Source: Pseudoduganella violacea
GTDB lineage: Bacteria > Pseudomonadota > Gammaproteobacteria > Burkholderiales > Burkholderiaceae_D
DNA: 64,000 bases
Direction of reading: 5' to 3'
Assembly (NCBI RefSeq): GCF_014191875.1
Contig: NZ_JACHXD010000002.1
Span: forward strand, 372,001 to 436,000
The notes under the pieces: model-generated
Database searches by the model: none
Seen by the model: the letters and a program-made list of their open reading frames with translations, nothing else
What the model was told of the DNA's origin: nothing
Shown: piece by piece, positions 54,349-63,635 of the stretch
How the letters are laid out: each line of letters opens with the position of its first letter
Numbering within the stretch: position 1 is the stretch's first letter
Position numbers and translations under genes: made by a program

Positions 54349-56835
54349 CTATTTGATGGCGATGGTGTACGGCACCGGGCCATAGAACGGCGCAATGCTA
54401 TTCCAATTGCGGTACACCTGGAGCACGATGTCCTGCGCCGCCCCGGTGGTATTGGTATAGCTTTGCTGCAGACGGGTCGCATGGTAGGACGAGGTGGCCG
54501 AACTCAGTTGCGCATTCGCGCTGTTGAAGACGGTCACGGTAAAGTCGCTGCCGCGTTTCGGGATCCAGCCGCCCACAAAGTCGGCCGTCACCGTCTTGCC
54601 CGGCGCCACGCTGAGGCGGAAGTACTGGCTGGCCGCCACATCGACCGCGCCGCGCACGCCGGCCGCGCCAGCCTGCACCACATCGGCGCTGCCGAAGGCG
54701 GTATTGCCGCCCGAGGCCGCTTGCACCGGACCGACGCCAGCCGGCGCCGTCACGAACCAGACCGGCAAGCCGTTCGGGCTGGTGATGATCATATTGCCGT
54801 CGTCGCGCACGGTCAGCTGGGCGCCTGGCGAGTGATAGGTGTTGGCATTCCACAGCGGGGTACGGCTGGCGCTCTGGTAGACCACCAGATTGCCATCTTG
54901 CTGGAAGATGCTGTAGGCGCCCGGATTGCCATAGGTCAGGGCATTCCAGACCGGCACATTGCCGCTGCGGTACAGCACCAGATTGCCGTCGCCTTGCTGA
55001 ATCAGCGTGTACTGGCCATTGCAGGACTTGACGCTCTCGCCGGCGGCCAGCTCGCGCCCGGCATCCAGGCGGCCGCAAGCTTGGGCATTCCAGGCCGCCC
55101 CCACATTGATGGCGCGGAAGGCATTCCACACGGCGATTTCCTCGGCCGAACCGGCGCCGTACAACTCCTTGGCGGCGGCGATGGCAGCCTGACGCGCGGC
55201 CACATAATCGCTGGTCGCGGTCAGGTAGGTCGACACGGCCCGGTACCAGATGCGCGCCGCGCGGTCGATGCCGATGCCGCTCATGCCGCCCGGCAGATGG
55301 GGGCTGGAAGTGTCGCCCGAGGTGGTGGCGCCCTTGCTCATGAAATAGAAGGCGCGGTTCATCGGACCGCTGGAATAATGCACATCGCTTTCGCCCAGGG
55401 TCAGGCTCCAGGCGTCGTGGCTGACGCCATCGCGGCTGGGCTTGTCCATATAGCGGGTCAGCGTCTGCATCACGCCCTCACCGATGCTCCAGTTGCCGCC
55501 GCTGGCCGGAATGCCGTACGAACCGGCGGCCAGGCCGCCGCCGCGCACATAGAATTCCAGCGCCGTGCCGAGGATGTCCGAGGTGGCTTCGTTCAGGCCG
55601 CCGGATTCGTCCATATAGACCAGTTGGGCCGTGCTGCCGGTCAAGCCGTGCGCCATCTCATGGCCAACCAGGTCCAGGCTGGTCAGATTCTTGTAGTAGC
55701 CGGAACTGTCGCCATCGCCGAAGCGCATGCAGAAGCAGGCGTCGCTCCAGCTGGCATTCACGCCGCCCGACTTCAGCTGCGGATCGTGCACCACGGCAAA
55801 GGTGGCCTTGCCGCTGCCGTCGATGCCATTGCGGTTGAAGATTTTTTTGTAGAAATCCCAAGTGGCGCCCATGCCATAGGCCACGTCCACCGCGGCGGTC
55901 TGGTAGGTGTCGCTCGTGGTGGGCGAACCGGGCAGGTAGTTCTGGCCATCGCCCCAGGTGTTGGTGGCATCGGTGAAGATATCGCCGATGGCCGGGGTGG
56001 CCGAGACATAGCGCAGCACCACATTGTTGCCATAGCTGCCGCCCGTGCCGCGCAGCATATCGCGCAGCTCGTAGCCGCCGTTGGCGCTATTGGTGTTGAG
56101 CGACACTGTGCCGTTGTATTGGGAGCGCGCGCCGCTGGCCACGGTGTGCGCGGTCTGCAGGCTGGACCACTGCTTCAGGATGGCGCCGTCGTGCGCATCG
56201 ATCATGAAGTCGCGCGCCTGGGCGCCGTCGTCCGCGTTGTGCACTTCCACATGCACGTGATAGGCCAGCGCGTAGCGCAGTACATCGCGCCGCACCTGGG
56301 TGGCGTCCAGCTGGCCGTTCTTGCTGTCGACGGTCGGCGTCTTGACGACGATGGGGTAAATCAGCAGCTCCAGCTTGGGCTGGTAAGCATACGGGCCTTT
56401 CACGCCCATCTGGGCGGCCACCAGAGCCAGGGCATCCTCCGCGCTCAGCGTGGGAGTGGGGTCGAGCGAAATATTTTTTTCCAGCGCGTTGGTGGGAGCG
56501 GCCTGTTTTTCCTCGGCATCCAGGTGGGTGATGATTTCGCCGCCCCAAACCTTGAGGCCGGCGTAATGCTGCTGGAAGCGGGTGTGGCTCTGTCCGAAGG
56601 AATCGGTGATGGTTTTAATGGGCTTGAACTCCGTGCGGGCATCCAGTCCCAGTTCGCTTTTCAGGCCATCGAGTTGCTGGGCCGCCTTCAGCTCGCGGCT
56701 CTTTTCGGCCGCCTGCAGGCGGACCAGCACCTCGTCCGCCAAGGCACGCACCTGCGCTTGAGAGGGGGCTGCTGAAAGCAGCAGAGCCAAGAGTACTCCA
56801 GAACCATATACCGACTTCTTATGAGATTTGATCAT
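54349..56835 (-). CDS. M4 (thermolysin-like) metalloprotease with bulb-type lectin and PPC domains
   Basis: 828 residues from the ATG at 56835; an upstream ATG at 56877 gives a long unusual leader. Signal peptide, FTP/PepSY propeptide (about 60-220), thermolysin catalytic domain with VGHEMAH (His392, Glu393, His396) and third ligand Glu416 in GGLNEATSD, catalytic DVHYSSGPMNRAF, then a B_lectin domain with QGDGNLVLY and QQDGNLVVY sugar motifs, and a C-terminal PPC-type beta domain (residues about 720-828). A secreted protease with carbohydrate-targeting modules. Likely degrades extracellular protein at glycan surfaces. Confidence 0.93.
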   Translation of the reverse strand: MIKSHKKSVYGSGVLLALLLSAAPSQAQVRALADEVLVRLQAAEKSRELKAAQQLDGLKSELGLDARTEFKPIKTITDSFGQSHTRFQQHYAGLKVWGGEIITHLDAEEKQAAPTNALEKNISLDPTPTLSAEDALALVAAQMGVKGPYAYQPKLELLIYPIVVKTPTVDSKNGQLDATQVRRDVLRYALAYHVHVEVHNADDGAQARDFMIDAHDGAILKQWSSLQTAHTVASGARSQYNGTVSLNTNSANGGYELRDMLRGTGGSYGNNVVLRYVSATPAIGDIFTDATNTWGDGQNYLPGSPTTSDTYQTAAVDVAYGMGATWDFYKKIFNRNGIDGSGKATFAVVHDPQLKSGGVNASWSDACFCMRFGDGDSSGYYKNLTSLDLVGHEMAHGLTGSTAQLVYMDESGGLNEATSDILGTALEFYVRGGGLAAGSYGIPASGGNWSIGEGVMQTLTRYMDKPSRDGVSHDAWSLTLGESDVHYSSGPMNRAFYFMSKGATTSGDTSSPHLPGGMSGIGIDRAARIWYRAVSTYLTATSDYVAARQAAIAAAKELYGAGSAEEIAVWNAFRAINVGAAWNAQACGRLDAGRELAAGESVKSCNGQYTLIQQGDGNLVLYRSGNVPVWNALTYGNPGAYSIFQQDGNLVVYQSASRTPLWNANTYHSPGAQLTVRDDGNMIITSPNGLPVWFVTAPAGVGPVQAASGGNTAFGSADVVQAGAAGVRGAVDVAASQYFRLSVAPGKTVTADFVGGWIPKRGSDFTVTVFNSANAQLSSATSSYHATRLQQSYTNTTGAAQDIVLQVYRNWNSIAPFYGPVPYTIAIK

Positions 56836-57044
56836 AGTATTTGCGTCGCTATTAGTACCGCTAATCGTCAATGCCATGGATGCCCATGGCGCCCACCCCG
56901 GCCCGCTACCTGCTGAGCAGGGGAACCCTGACCATAAGCAATAATTATAAAAACATCAATTGTTCCGATATTTTATGTACCCCTGCATGGCTGCAATTGT
57001 TGTTTTTTTATTAGCAAGCTGCTGTTGTTCGCATCCAAAATAGC

Positions 57045-57073
57045 TTGCAAGTAGATAGCGCACTATCTATACT
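57045..57073 (+). promoter_or_regulatory. ohrR promoter with palindromic operator in the spacer
   Basis: TTGCAA (57045-57050), 17-bp spacer, TATACT (57068-57073). The operator TAGATAG-CGCA-CTATCTA (57052-57069) fills the spacer, so a bound repressor would block polymerase. The predicted transcription start (about 57080) coincides with the A of the ATG, which points to a leaderless mRNA. Confidence 0.65.
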
Positions 57074-57079
57074 GCCTGC

Positions 57080-57538
57080 ATGGCTACCCCTTCTTCCAAT
57101 CCCCTGCACCAGGTACCGCGCCTGGACGCCCAGCTCTGCTTTGCGCTGTACTCGACTTCGCTGGCGATGAACAAGCTGTACCGCAAGCTGCTGCGCAAGT
57201 TAGGACTGACTTACTCGCAATACCTGGTCATGATGGTGTTGTGGGAACAGAACGAACAAACCGTGTCGGCCCTGGGCGAGCGCCTCTTCCTCGATTCGGC
57301 CACCCTGACCCCGCTGCTCAAGCGCATGGAACAGGCGGCGCTGATCCACCGCAACCGCTGCCCCAACGACGAACGCCAGGTCATCATTTCGCTGACCGAG
57401 CAGGGCGACCGCTTGCGCGAGGAAGCCGCCAAGCTGCCCGAGCAGGTGCTGTGCGCCAGCGGCTGCGATGTGGCGCAGATTGTCGACATGAAGGAAACCT
57501 TGAATACCCTGCGGGCCAGCCTGATGAAAAACGCCTGA
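57080..57538 (+). CDS. ohrR: OhrR-type MarR family regulator
   Basis: 152 residues: winged-helix MarR fold with the OhrR signature [42 protein letters not shown]. The peroxide-sensing Cys20 and two further Cys (125, 129) are present, consistent with the two-cysteine OhrR type that forms a disulfide with organic hydroperoxide. No ohr peroxiredoxin gene is in the window, so the target may lie elsewhere or be only itself. The start at 57080 is 6 bp after the -10, without a Shine-Dalgarno. Confidence 0.85.
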   Translation: MATPSSNPLHQVPRLDAQLCFALYSTSLAMNKLYRKLLRKLGLTYSQYLVMMVLWEQNEQTVSALGERLFLDSATLTPLLKRMEQAALIHRNRCPNDERQVIISLTEQGDRLREEAAKLPEQVLCASGCDVAQIVDMKETLNTLRASLMKNA

Positions 57539-57546
57539 ACAGCGAT

Positions 57547-57649
57547 GGAGGCCGCTGCAAACTGGCTGTGGCTAGGCGCCGCGCCGAAGACAGTGCGCCT
57601 GCACGGCAAGGAGCGGTAACGACGCCACAGCCAGTTTGCAGCGGTCTCC
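57547..57649. repeat. long inverted repeat (25-bp arms)
   Basis: Left arm 57547-57571 and right arm 57625-57649 are complementary with one mismatch (24 of 25), spacer 53 bp. It follows the ohrR stop by 8 bp. The arms (CCGCTGCAAACTGGCTGTGG) could fold into a strong hairpin; a MITE-like element, terminator or small RNA are possible. Confidence 0.85.
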
Positions 57650-57760
57650 TATATTCGTTTTTGTTTCATGGTTGTTACAAATCAGTCGAACCATGACACA
57701 TTTTCTGCGCTTAGAATACCCTGCAATATTTCCTAAAACTAAAATATTTCAGGGGATTCA

Positions 57761-60172
57761 ATGAAGCGTTTGCCTTTCGGCCTGGCTGTGTTCAGCCTGG
57801 CGTTCTCGGCTTTTGCCGCCGAACCGTTCGACGACAAATTCCGCCAGCTCGACGAGCTGCTGCCCACCGCCACGCCCTACCGCACCGCTTCCGGCGCGCC
57901 CGGCCACGCCTACTGGCAACAGCGCGCCGACTACACCATCCGCGCCACGCTCGACGAGGCCAAGCGGGCCATCAGCGGCAGCGGCCAGATCACCTACCAC
58001 AACAACTCGCCCGACACGCTGCGCTATCTGTGGCTGCAGCTGGACCAGAATATCTACAAGCCCGACTCCGACGCGCGCCGCATGCTGACCGCGCCGTCGC
58101 GCGAAGCGTGGACCCGCGCCCGCAACGAAGAAGAAGGCATGAAGTTCGAGGGCTTGCGCGGCATCCTGGCCGGGCGCGAGTTCGACGGCGGCTTCAAGAT
58201 CGCCGCCGTGAAAGCGGCCGGCGGCCAGGCGCTGAAATACACCATCAACCAGACCATGATGCGCGTCGACCTGCCCACGCCGCTGAAGCCGGGCGAGCGT
58301 TTCAGCTTCGGCGTGGACTGGGAATACAAGATCAACGAACAGAAGGTGCTGGGCGGCCGCTCCGGCTACGAGTACTTCGAAGCGGACAAGAACGCCCTGT
58401 TCGAAATCGCCCAGTGGTTCCCGCGCATGGCGGCCTACTACGATGTGGCGGGCTGGCAGCACAAGCAGTTCATCGGTTCCGGCGAATTCACGCTGGAATT
58501 CGGCGACTACGACGTGAAGCTGACCGTGCCGGCCGACCACGTGGTGGCCTCCACCGGCGAGCTGCAAAATCCGAACGAGGTGCTGAGCGCGGCCCAGCGC
58601 GAGCGCCTGCAGCGCGCGCGCAGCAGCGGCAAGCCGGTAGTGATCGTGACCCAGGCCGAAGCCGAAGCGGCCGAAAAGTCGGTCAGCAAGGCCAGCAAGA
58701 CCTGGCACTTCAAAGCGAAGAACGTGCGCGATTTCGCCTGGGCTTCGAGCCGCAAATTCATCTGGGACGCCCAGGGCTACAAGAAGGACGGCACGGACGT
58801 GATGGCCATGTCCTACTATCCGAAGGAAGGCAATCCGCTGTGGGAGAAGTATTCGACCCCGGCCATCATCCACACCATCGAGCAATACAACAAGTACAGC
58901 TTCGACTATCCCTATCCGACCGCGATCTCGGTCAACGGCCCGGTGGGCGGCATGGAATATCCGATGATCTCCTTCAATGGTCCGCGTCCGGTCAAGGACA
59001 AGAAGACCGGCGAGATCACCTATTCCAAGCGCAGCAAGTACGGCCTGATCGGCGTCATCATCCATGAAGTGGGCCACAACTACTTCCCGATGATCGTCAA
59101 TTCCGACGAGCGCCAGTGGACCTGGATGGACGAGGGCCTCAACACCTTCGTGCAGTACCTGGCCGAACAGGCGTGGGAAGAGCACTATCCGCAGTCGCGC
59201 GGCGAACCGCGCGCCATTGCCGACTATATGCGCTCGAAAAACCAGGTGCCGATCATGACCAACTCGGAGTCGCTGCTCCAGTTCGGCAATAACGCCTACG
59301 CCAAGCCGGCGGCGGGCCTGAACATCCTGCGCGAAACCATCCTGGGCCGCGAGCTGTTCGACTATGCCTTCCGCGAATACGCGCGGCGCTGGAAGTTCAA
59401 GCATCCCACCCCGGCCGACTTCTTCCGCACCATGGAAGACGCCTCCGGCACGGACCTGGACTGGTTCTGGCGCGGCTGGTTCTACACCACCGACCCGGTC
59501 GACATCAGCGTCGACGGCATCAGCGAAGTGGGCGTGAGCAGCAAGAATCCGGAGACTGAAAAGGCCTGGAAGAAGGCGCGCCGCGACGCCGAGCCGGAAT
59601 CGGTCACCGACCAGCGCAACAAAGGCATGGCGCGCCGCCTTGACGCCCATCCCGAGCTGAAGGACTTCTACAACGAGCATGACGACTTCACGGTCACCAA
59701 CAAGGACCGCAACAAGTACCAGGAAGACGTCGAGAAGCTGGAGCCATGGGAGAAGGAGCTGCTGGCCCAGGGCAAGCATATCTATCTGGTGGACTTCAGC
59801 AATCTGGGCGGCATGGTCATGCCCCTGATCCTGGAGCTGGAACTGAAGTCGGGCAAAAAATACATCGAGCGCGTGCCGGCCGAAGTGTGGCGCTACTCGC
59901 CGAAGAAGATCACCAAATTGATCGTCACCGACGAGCCGCTGGTGGGCCTGACCCACGATCCTTACTGGGAGACGGCCGACATCGACAACAGCAATAATGC
60001 CTGGCCGCGCAAGCTCACGCCCTCGCGCCTGGAGCTGTACAAGATGGAACAGGGCCGCGATAACCTGATGAAGGACTTCGCCACCCCGCTCAAGACCAAG
60101 GAACCGGAAGAAGACAAGAAGCCCGCCAACGGCAAGGATGCCAAGGCGGACGCGGAGATCGGCAAGCGCTGA
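57761..60172 (+). CDS. M1 family zinc aminopeptidase
   Basis: 803 residues with a signal peptide (MKRLPFGLAVFSLAFSAFA). The zinc site IIHEVGHNYF (His435, Glu436, His439) with Glu458 (WMDEGLNTF) has the M1 spacing. The substrate-positioning motif is GGMEY where most M1 peptidases have GAMEN. A Lys/Glu-rich C-terminal tail (KTKEPEEDKKPANGKDAKADAEIGKR) is unusual. Its stop overlaps the next start by one base (TGATG), making a three-gene operon with DUF6702 and a TonB receptor. Confidence 0.92.
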   Translation: MKRLPFGLAVFSLAFSAFAAEPFDDKFRQLDELLPTATPYRTASGAPGHAYWQQRADYTIRATLDEAKRAISGSGQITYHNNSPDTLRYLWLQLDQNIYKPDSDARRMLTAPSREAWTRARNEEEGMKFEGLRGILAGREFDGGFKIAAVKAAGGQALKYTINQTMMRVDLPTPLKPGERFSFGVDWEYKINEQKVLGGRSGYEYFEADKNALFEIAQWFPRMAAYYDVAGWQHKQFIGSGEFTLEFGDYDVKLTVPADHVVASTGELQNPNEVLSAAQRERLQRARSSGKPVVIVTQAEAEAAEKSVSKASKTWHFKAKNVRDFAWASSRKFIWDAQGYKKDGTDVMAMSYYPKEGNPLWEKYSTPAIIHTIEQYNKYSFDYPYPTAISVNGPVGGMEYPMISFNGPRPVKDKKTGEITYSKRSKYGLIGVIIHEVGHNYFPMIVNSDERQWTWMDEGLNTFVQYLAEQAWEEHYPQSRGEPRAIADYMRSKNQVPIMTNSESLLQFGNNAYAKPAAGLNILRETILGRELFDYAFREYARRWKFKHPTPADFFRTMEDASGTDLDWFWRGWFYTTDPVDISVDGISEVGVSSKNPETEKAWKKARRDAEPESVTDQRNKGMARRLDAHPELKDFYNEHDDFTVTNKDRNKYQEDVEKLEPWEKELLAQGKHIYLVDFSNLGGMVMPLILELELKSGKKYIERVPAEVWRYSPKKITKLIVTDEPLVGLTHDPYWETADIDNSNNAWPRKLTPSRLELYKMEQGRDNLMKDFATPLKTKEPEEDKKPANGKDAKADAEIGKR

Positions 60173-60681
60173 TGCCCATGCCAGTCTCCCGTCTTCTGCG
60201 CGCGACCGTGGCCGCCGCCCTGCTCTGCCTGGGCGCGGCCGGCCATGCCCATAACTACCATATGGGCATCGCCGACATCAGCCTCAATGCGCGCACCGGC
60301 AGCACCGAAGTGGTGCATACCTACACGGCGCACGATGTGGAGGCGCTGCTGACCAATCTCTATCAGCGCCAGTTCGACCTGGGACGGGAAGAGGACCAGC
60401 AAGCCTTCCGCCGCTATCTGGACCAGCAATTCCACCTGAGCGTGAACGGCCGCCGCCTGCCGCTGCAATGGGTGGGCATGCAACTGCGTTCGGACACCGT
60501 GACCGTGTTCCAGGAAATCGAAAAGACCGCCCTGCCCGCCGGCGCCGTGCTGCACAACGCCGTGCTCAGCGACTTCCTGCCCACGCAGACCAATACCGTC
60601 AATATCGGCGCCGCCAGCGACGGCCGCGCCGCCCTGACCCTCATCTTCAACTCGCAAAAGAACGAACAGACGCTGCCCTGA
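60172..60681 (+). CDS. DUF6702 family protein
   Basis: 169 residues with a signal peptide ending AGHAHN. The mature HNYHMGIADISLNARTGSTEVVHTYTAHDVEALL and TVFQEIEKTALPAGAVLHNAVLSDFLPTQTNTVNI match the DUF6702 type of periplasmic proteins. Role unknown. Operon member between the M1 peptidase and a TonB receptor. Confidence 0.8.
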   Translation: MPMPVSRLLRATVAAALLCLGAAGHAHNYHMGIADISLNARTGSTEVVHTYTAHDVEALLTNLYQRQFDLGREEDQQAFRRYLDQQFHLSVNGRRLPLQWVGMQLRSDTVTVFQEIEKTALPAGAVLHNAVLSDFLPTQTNTVNIGAASDGRAALTLIFNSQKNEQTLP

Positions 60682-60707
60682 GCGCGGCCTGTTCGCAGAC
60701 CGCTTTC

Positions 60708-62762
60708 ATGACACGCCATTCCTCCGTACTCTCTCGCTGTTCCGCCACCTTCCTGCTGCTGTGCGCCCCGCTCGCGGCGCTGGCCGACGATCCCTTCGTG
60801 CAGCGCGTGCTGGTCGACGGCTCGCGCATCAGCCAGCTCGGCCTGGCCGATGCGGCGGGCATGGGCAGCATCAGCCAGCGCCAGCTCGAAGCGCGCACCA
60901 ACTACCGTCCCGGCGAACTGCTGGAAGCGACGCCCGGCCTGATCGTCAGCCAGCATAGCGGCGAGGGCAAGGCCAACCAGTTCTACCTGCGCGGCTTCAA
61001 CCTGGACCACGGCACCGACCTGCGCACCACGGTCGACGACATGCCGGTGAATCAGCGCAGCCATGGCCACGGCCAGGGCTGGACCGACCTGAATTTCCTG
61101 ATTCCCGAACTGTCGGCCCGCCTCGATTACAAGAAAGGCCCGTATTCGGCAGCGGAAGGCGACTTCGCCTCGGCCGGCGCGGCGTCGATCACCTACGCCA
61201 ACCGCCTGCTGCGCGGCGTGGCCAGCGTCACCGGTGGCCAGAACGGCTATGCGCGCGCCCTGCTGGCCGACTCGCCGCAACTGGGCAAAGGCGCCCTGCT
61301 GTATGCCATCGAAGCCCTGCACAACGACGGCCCCTTCACGCGCGGCGACAACTACCGCAAGGTCAACGGCGTGCTGCGCTACAGCGAAGGCTATGCCAAC
61401 AACGGCTTCAATCTCACGGCCATGGCCTACCGCGCCAACTGGAACGCCACCGACCAGATTCCGCAGCGCGCCGTCGCCAGCGGCGAATTGGGCCGCTTCG
61501 ACGCCATCGACAACACTGACGGCGGCGCGGCGCGCCGTTTCAGCCTGTCCGGCCAGTGGCGGCGCACGGCGGAAGACAGTTCGTCCAAGGTCAGCGCCTA
61601 TCTGATCGCCAACCGCCTGCAGCTGTTCTCCAACTTCACCTACTTCATGGACGATCCGGTCAACGGCGACCAGTTCGCCCAGCCCGACCGCCGCGTCACC
61701 AGCGGCGTGAACGCCAGCCATAGCTGGCACCGGCACGACGGCGACCTGGCGTCCACCACCACCATCGGCCTGCAGGCGCAGAATGACAATATCCATAATG
61801 GCCTGTACCACACCAAGGCGCGCCAGACGCTGGACGTGACGCGCGAAGACCATATCGTCGAATCGAGCCTGGGCCTGTATGTGGAAAACCAGACGCGCTG
61901 GACGCCCACCTTCCGCACCGTGGCCGGCGTGCGCGCCGACCATTACCGCTTCAAGGTCGGCAGCGACCACGCGGAAAATTCGGGCAAGGCCAACGACACC
62001 CTGCTCAGCCCCAGCCTGAACCTGATTTTCGGCCCCTGGGCGCAGACGGAGTTCTACGTCAACGCCGGCAATGGCTTCCACAGCAATGACGCGCGCGGCA
62101 CCACGATCACGGTCGATCCGAAGAGCAAGGAGGCGGTGGACAAGGTGACGCCGCTGGCCCGTTCGCGCGGCCTGGAAGTCGGCGTGCGCAGCGAATGGGT
62201 GCCGCGCCTGCAAAGCGCCCTTTCGCTATACCGCCTGGACTTTGACTCGGAGCTGGTCTTCATCGGCGACGCCGGCAATACCGAGGCGGGCCGCCCGAGC
62301 CGCCGCTACGGCGTGGAATTCTCCAACTACTACAAACCCCTGCCCTGGCTCAGCATCGACGCCGACATCGCCTTCGCCAAGGCGCGCTACCGCAACGACG
62401 ATGCGGCCGGCCGCCGCATTCCCGGCGCGGTGGAAGGCGTGGGCCAGCTGGCCGTCACAGTGGACAATCTCGGCCCCTGGTCCGGCGCCCTGCGCCTGCG
62501 CTACTTCGGCCCGCGCCCGCTGGCCGAGAACAATGCAGTGCGCTCGAAAGCCAGCACCACGCTAAATGGCCGCATCGGCTACCGCTTCAACAAGGATACC
62601 CACCTGGAGCTGGAAGCCTTCAACCTGGCCAACCGCCGCGTCTCGGCCATCGACTACTACTATGCTTCCCGCCTGCGCGGCGAAGCCGAGGCGGTCGAGG
62701 ATGTGCACTTCCACCCGGTCGAATCGCGTTCGCTGCGCCTGACCCTGAGCCGAACTTTCTAG
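60708..62762 (+). CDS. TonB-dependent receptor
   Basis: 684 residues from the ATG at 60708. Signal peptide (APLAALA-DD). The plug holds a histidine/glycine-rich loop RSHGHGQGWTDLNFLIPELSARLDY, characteristic of a common receptor subfamily of unknown ligand, and PYSAAEGDFASAGAASITY. The barrel ends in a terminal Phe (LTLSRTF). 26 bp after DUF6702. The genes before it suggest peptide or metal uptake coupled to peptidase action, which is inference. Confidence 0.9.
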   Translation: MTRHSSVLSRCSATFLLLCAPLAALADDPFVQRVLVDGSRISQLGLADAAGMGSISQRQLEARTNYRPGELLEATPGLIVSQHSGEGKANQFYLRGFNLDHGTDLRTTVDDMPVNQRSHGHGQGWTDLNFLIPELSARLDYKKGPYSAAEGDFASAGAASITYANRLLRGVASVTGGQNGYARALLADSPQLGKGALLYAIEALHNDGPFTRGDNYRKVNGVLRYSEGYANNGFNLTAMAYRANWNATDQIPQRAVASGELGRFDAIDNTDGGAARRFSLSGQWRRTAEDSSSKVSAYLIANRLQLFSNFTYFMDDPVNGDQFAQPDRRVTSGVNASHSWHRHDGDLASTTTIGLQAQNDNIHNGLYHTKARQTLDVTREDHIVESSLGLYVENQTRWTPTFRTVAGVRADHYRFKVGSDHAENSGKANDTLLSPSLNLIFGPWAQTEFYVNAGNGFHSNDARGTTITVDPKSKEAVDKVTPLARSRGLEVGVRSEWVPRLQSALSLYRLDFDSELVFIGDAGNTEAGRPSRRYGVEFSNYYKPLPWLSIDADIAFAKARYRNDDAAGRRIPGAVEGVGQLAVTVDNLGPWSGALRLRYFGPRPLAENNAVRSKASTTLNGRIGYRFNKDTHLELEAFNLANRRVSAIDYYYASRLRGEAEAVEDVHFHPVESRSLRLTLSRTF

Positions 62763-62807
62763 TTAGTAATACAATAGACTCATCATCCACCGCTACCGCT
62801 GCCGCCC

Positions 62808-63545
62808 ATGAGTTCTGCCGCCCCCACCTTCACCCATCCCGCCCAGGTCAGCGAGGCGCTGCGCGCCCATGGTTATGCCCTGCTGCCGCCGCAGGACGTG
62901 GCGGCGCTGGCTGGCTGCACGGTGGCGCAGCTGGCCAGCCTGCTGCCCAGCTGGGACCAGCTGGAACTCGACAATTACCTGAAGGATGGCGGCCGCTATC
63001 GGCGCCGCCGCCACGCCTGCTTCGTGCAGACGCCGCAGGAACTGAACCAGGCGCCGCACCGCGCCCACTGGCAGCCGGTGGAATACAACGCTCTGCACGG
63101 CGGCATGCACCGCCTGTTCGAGCCGGTGCTGCCGGAAACCGTCGCCAACCCGGCCTGGCAGGGCCTGGTGAACGGCATCGGGCGCCTGTGCTTCGCCGCG
63201 CGCCCGCAGCCGGCATGGTATGTGGAAGCCCACCAGTTCCGCATCGACACCGCCGACGGCATCGGCCGTCCGACGCCCGAAGGCGCGCACCGCGACGGCG
63301 TCGACTTCGTCGCCGTGCTGCTGGTGGCGCGCCACGAGATCAAAGGCGGCGAGACGCGCATCTTCGAAGCCGATGGCCCGAACGGCAAACGCTTCACGCT
63401 GAACGAGCCCTGGTCGCTGCTGCTGATGGACGACGCCGTGGTGATACACGAATCGACGCCGATCCAGCCGCTGACGGATCACGGCCACCGCGACACCCTG
63501 GTGCTGACCTACCGTGCCGGTGGCTTCCAGGGCGAAAGCAACTAG
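62808..63545 (+). CDS. 2OG-Fe(II) dioxygenase (PF10014-like)
   Basis: 245 residues. Fe ligands appear as HRDGVDF (His, Asp) and the distal His in DDAVVIHESTPI; the 2-oxoglutarate Arg is in HRDTLVLTYRAGG. The N-terminal half (YALLPPQDVAALAGC, YRRRRHACFV) matches the family that includes L-isoleucine 4-hydroxylase of Bacillus thuringiensis. Amino-acid hydroxylation is plausible, but substrate unknown. Confidence 0.82.
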   Translation: MSSAAPTFTHPAQVSEALRAHGYALLPPQDVAALAGCTVAQLASLLPSWDQLELDNYLKDGGRYRRRRHACFVQTPQELNQAPHRAHWQPVEYNALHGGMHRLFEPVLPETVANPAWQGLVNGIGRLCFAARPQPAWYVEAHQFRIDTADGIGRPTPEGAHRDGVDFVAVLLVARHEIKGGETRIFEADGPNGKRFTLNEPWSLLLMDDAVVIHESTPIQPLTDHGHRDTLVLTYRAGGFQGESN

Positions 63546-63635
63546 GCTGGGGCTGTGGCGCACGAAAGTACAAGGCCTTGGGAGCAAAATCCTATATAGT
63601 CACAACAGCTGTGCATCCTCATAGGGAGGTAGTTC

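Noticed and set aside
53938..56775. Open frame of about 945 codons opposite the M4 protease
   Set aside because: No motif, overlaps a complete protease with all catalytic residues.
57547..57649. Integron attC site
   Set aside because: The arms lack the conserved attC core sites and no integrase gene is present.
57758..59956. Open frame of about 730 codons opposite the M1 peptidase
   Set aside because: Shadow of the peptidase gene, which has complete zinc and signal features.
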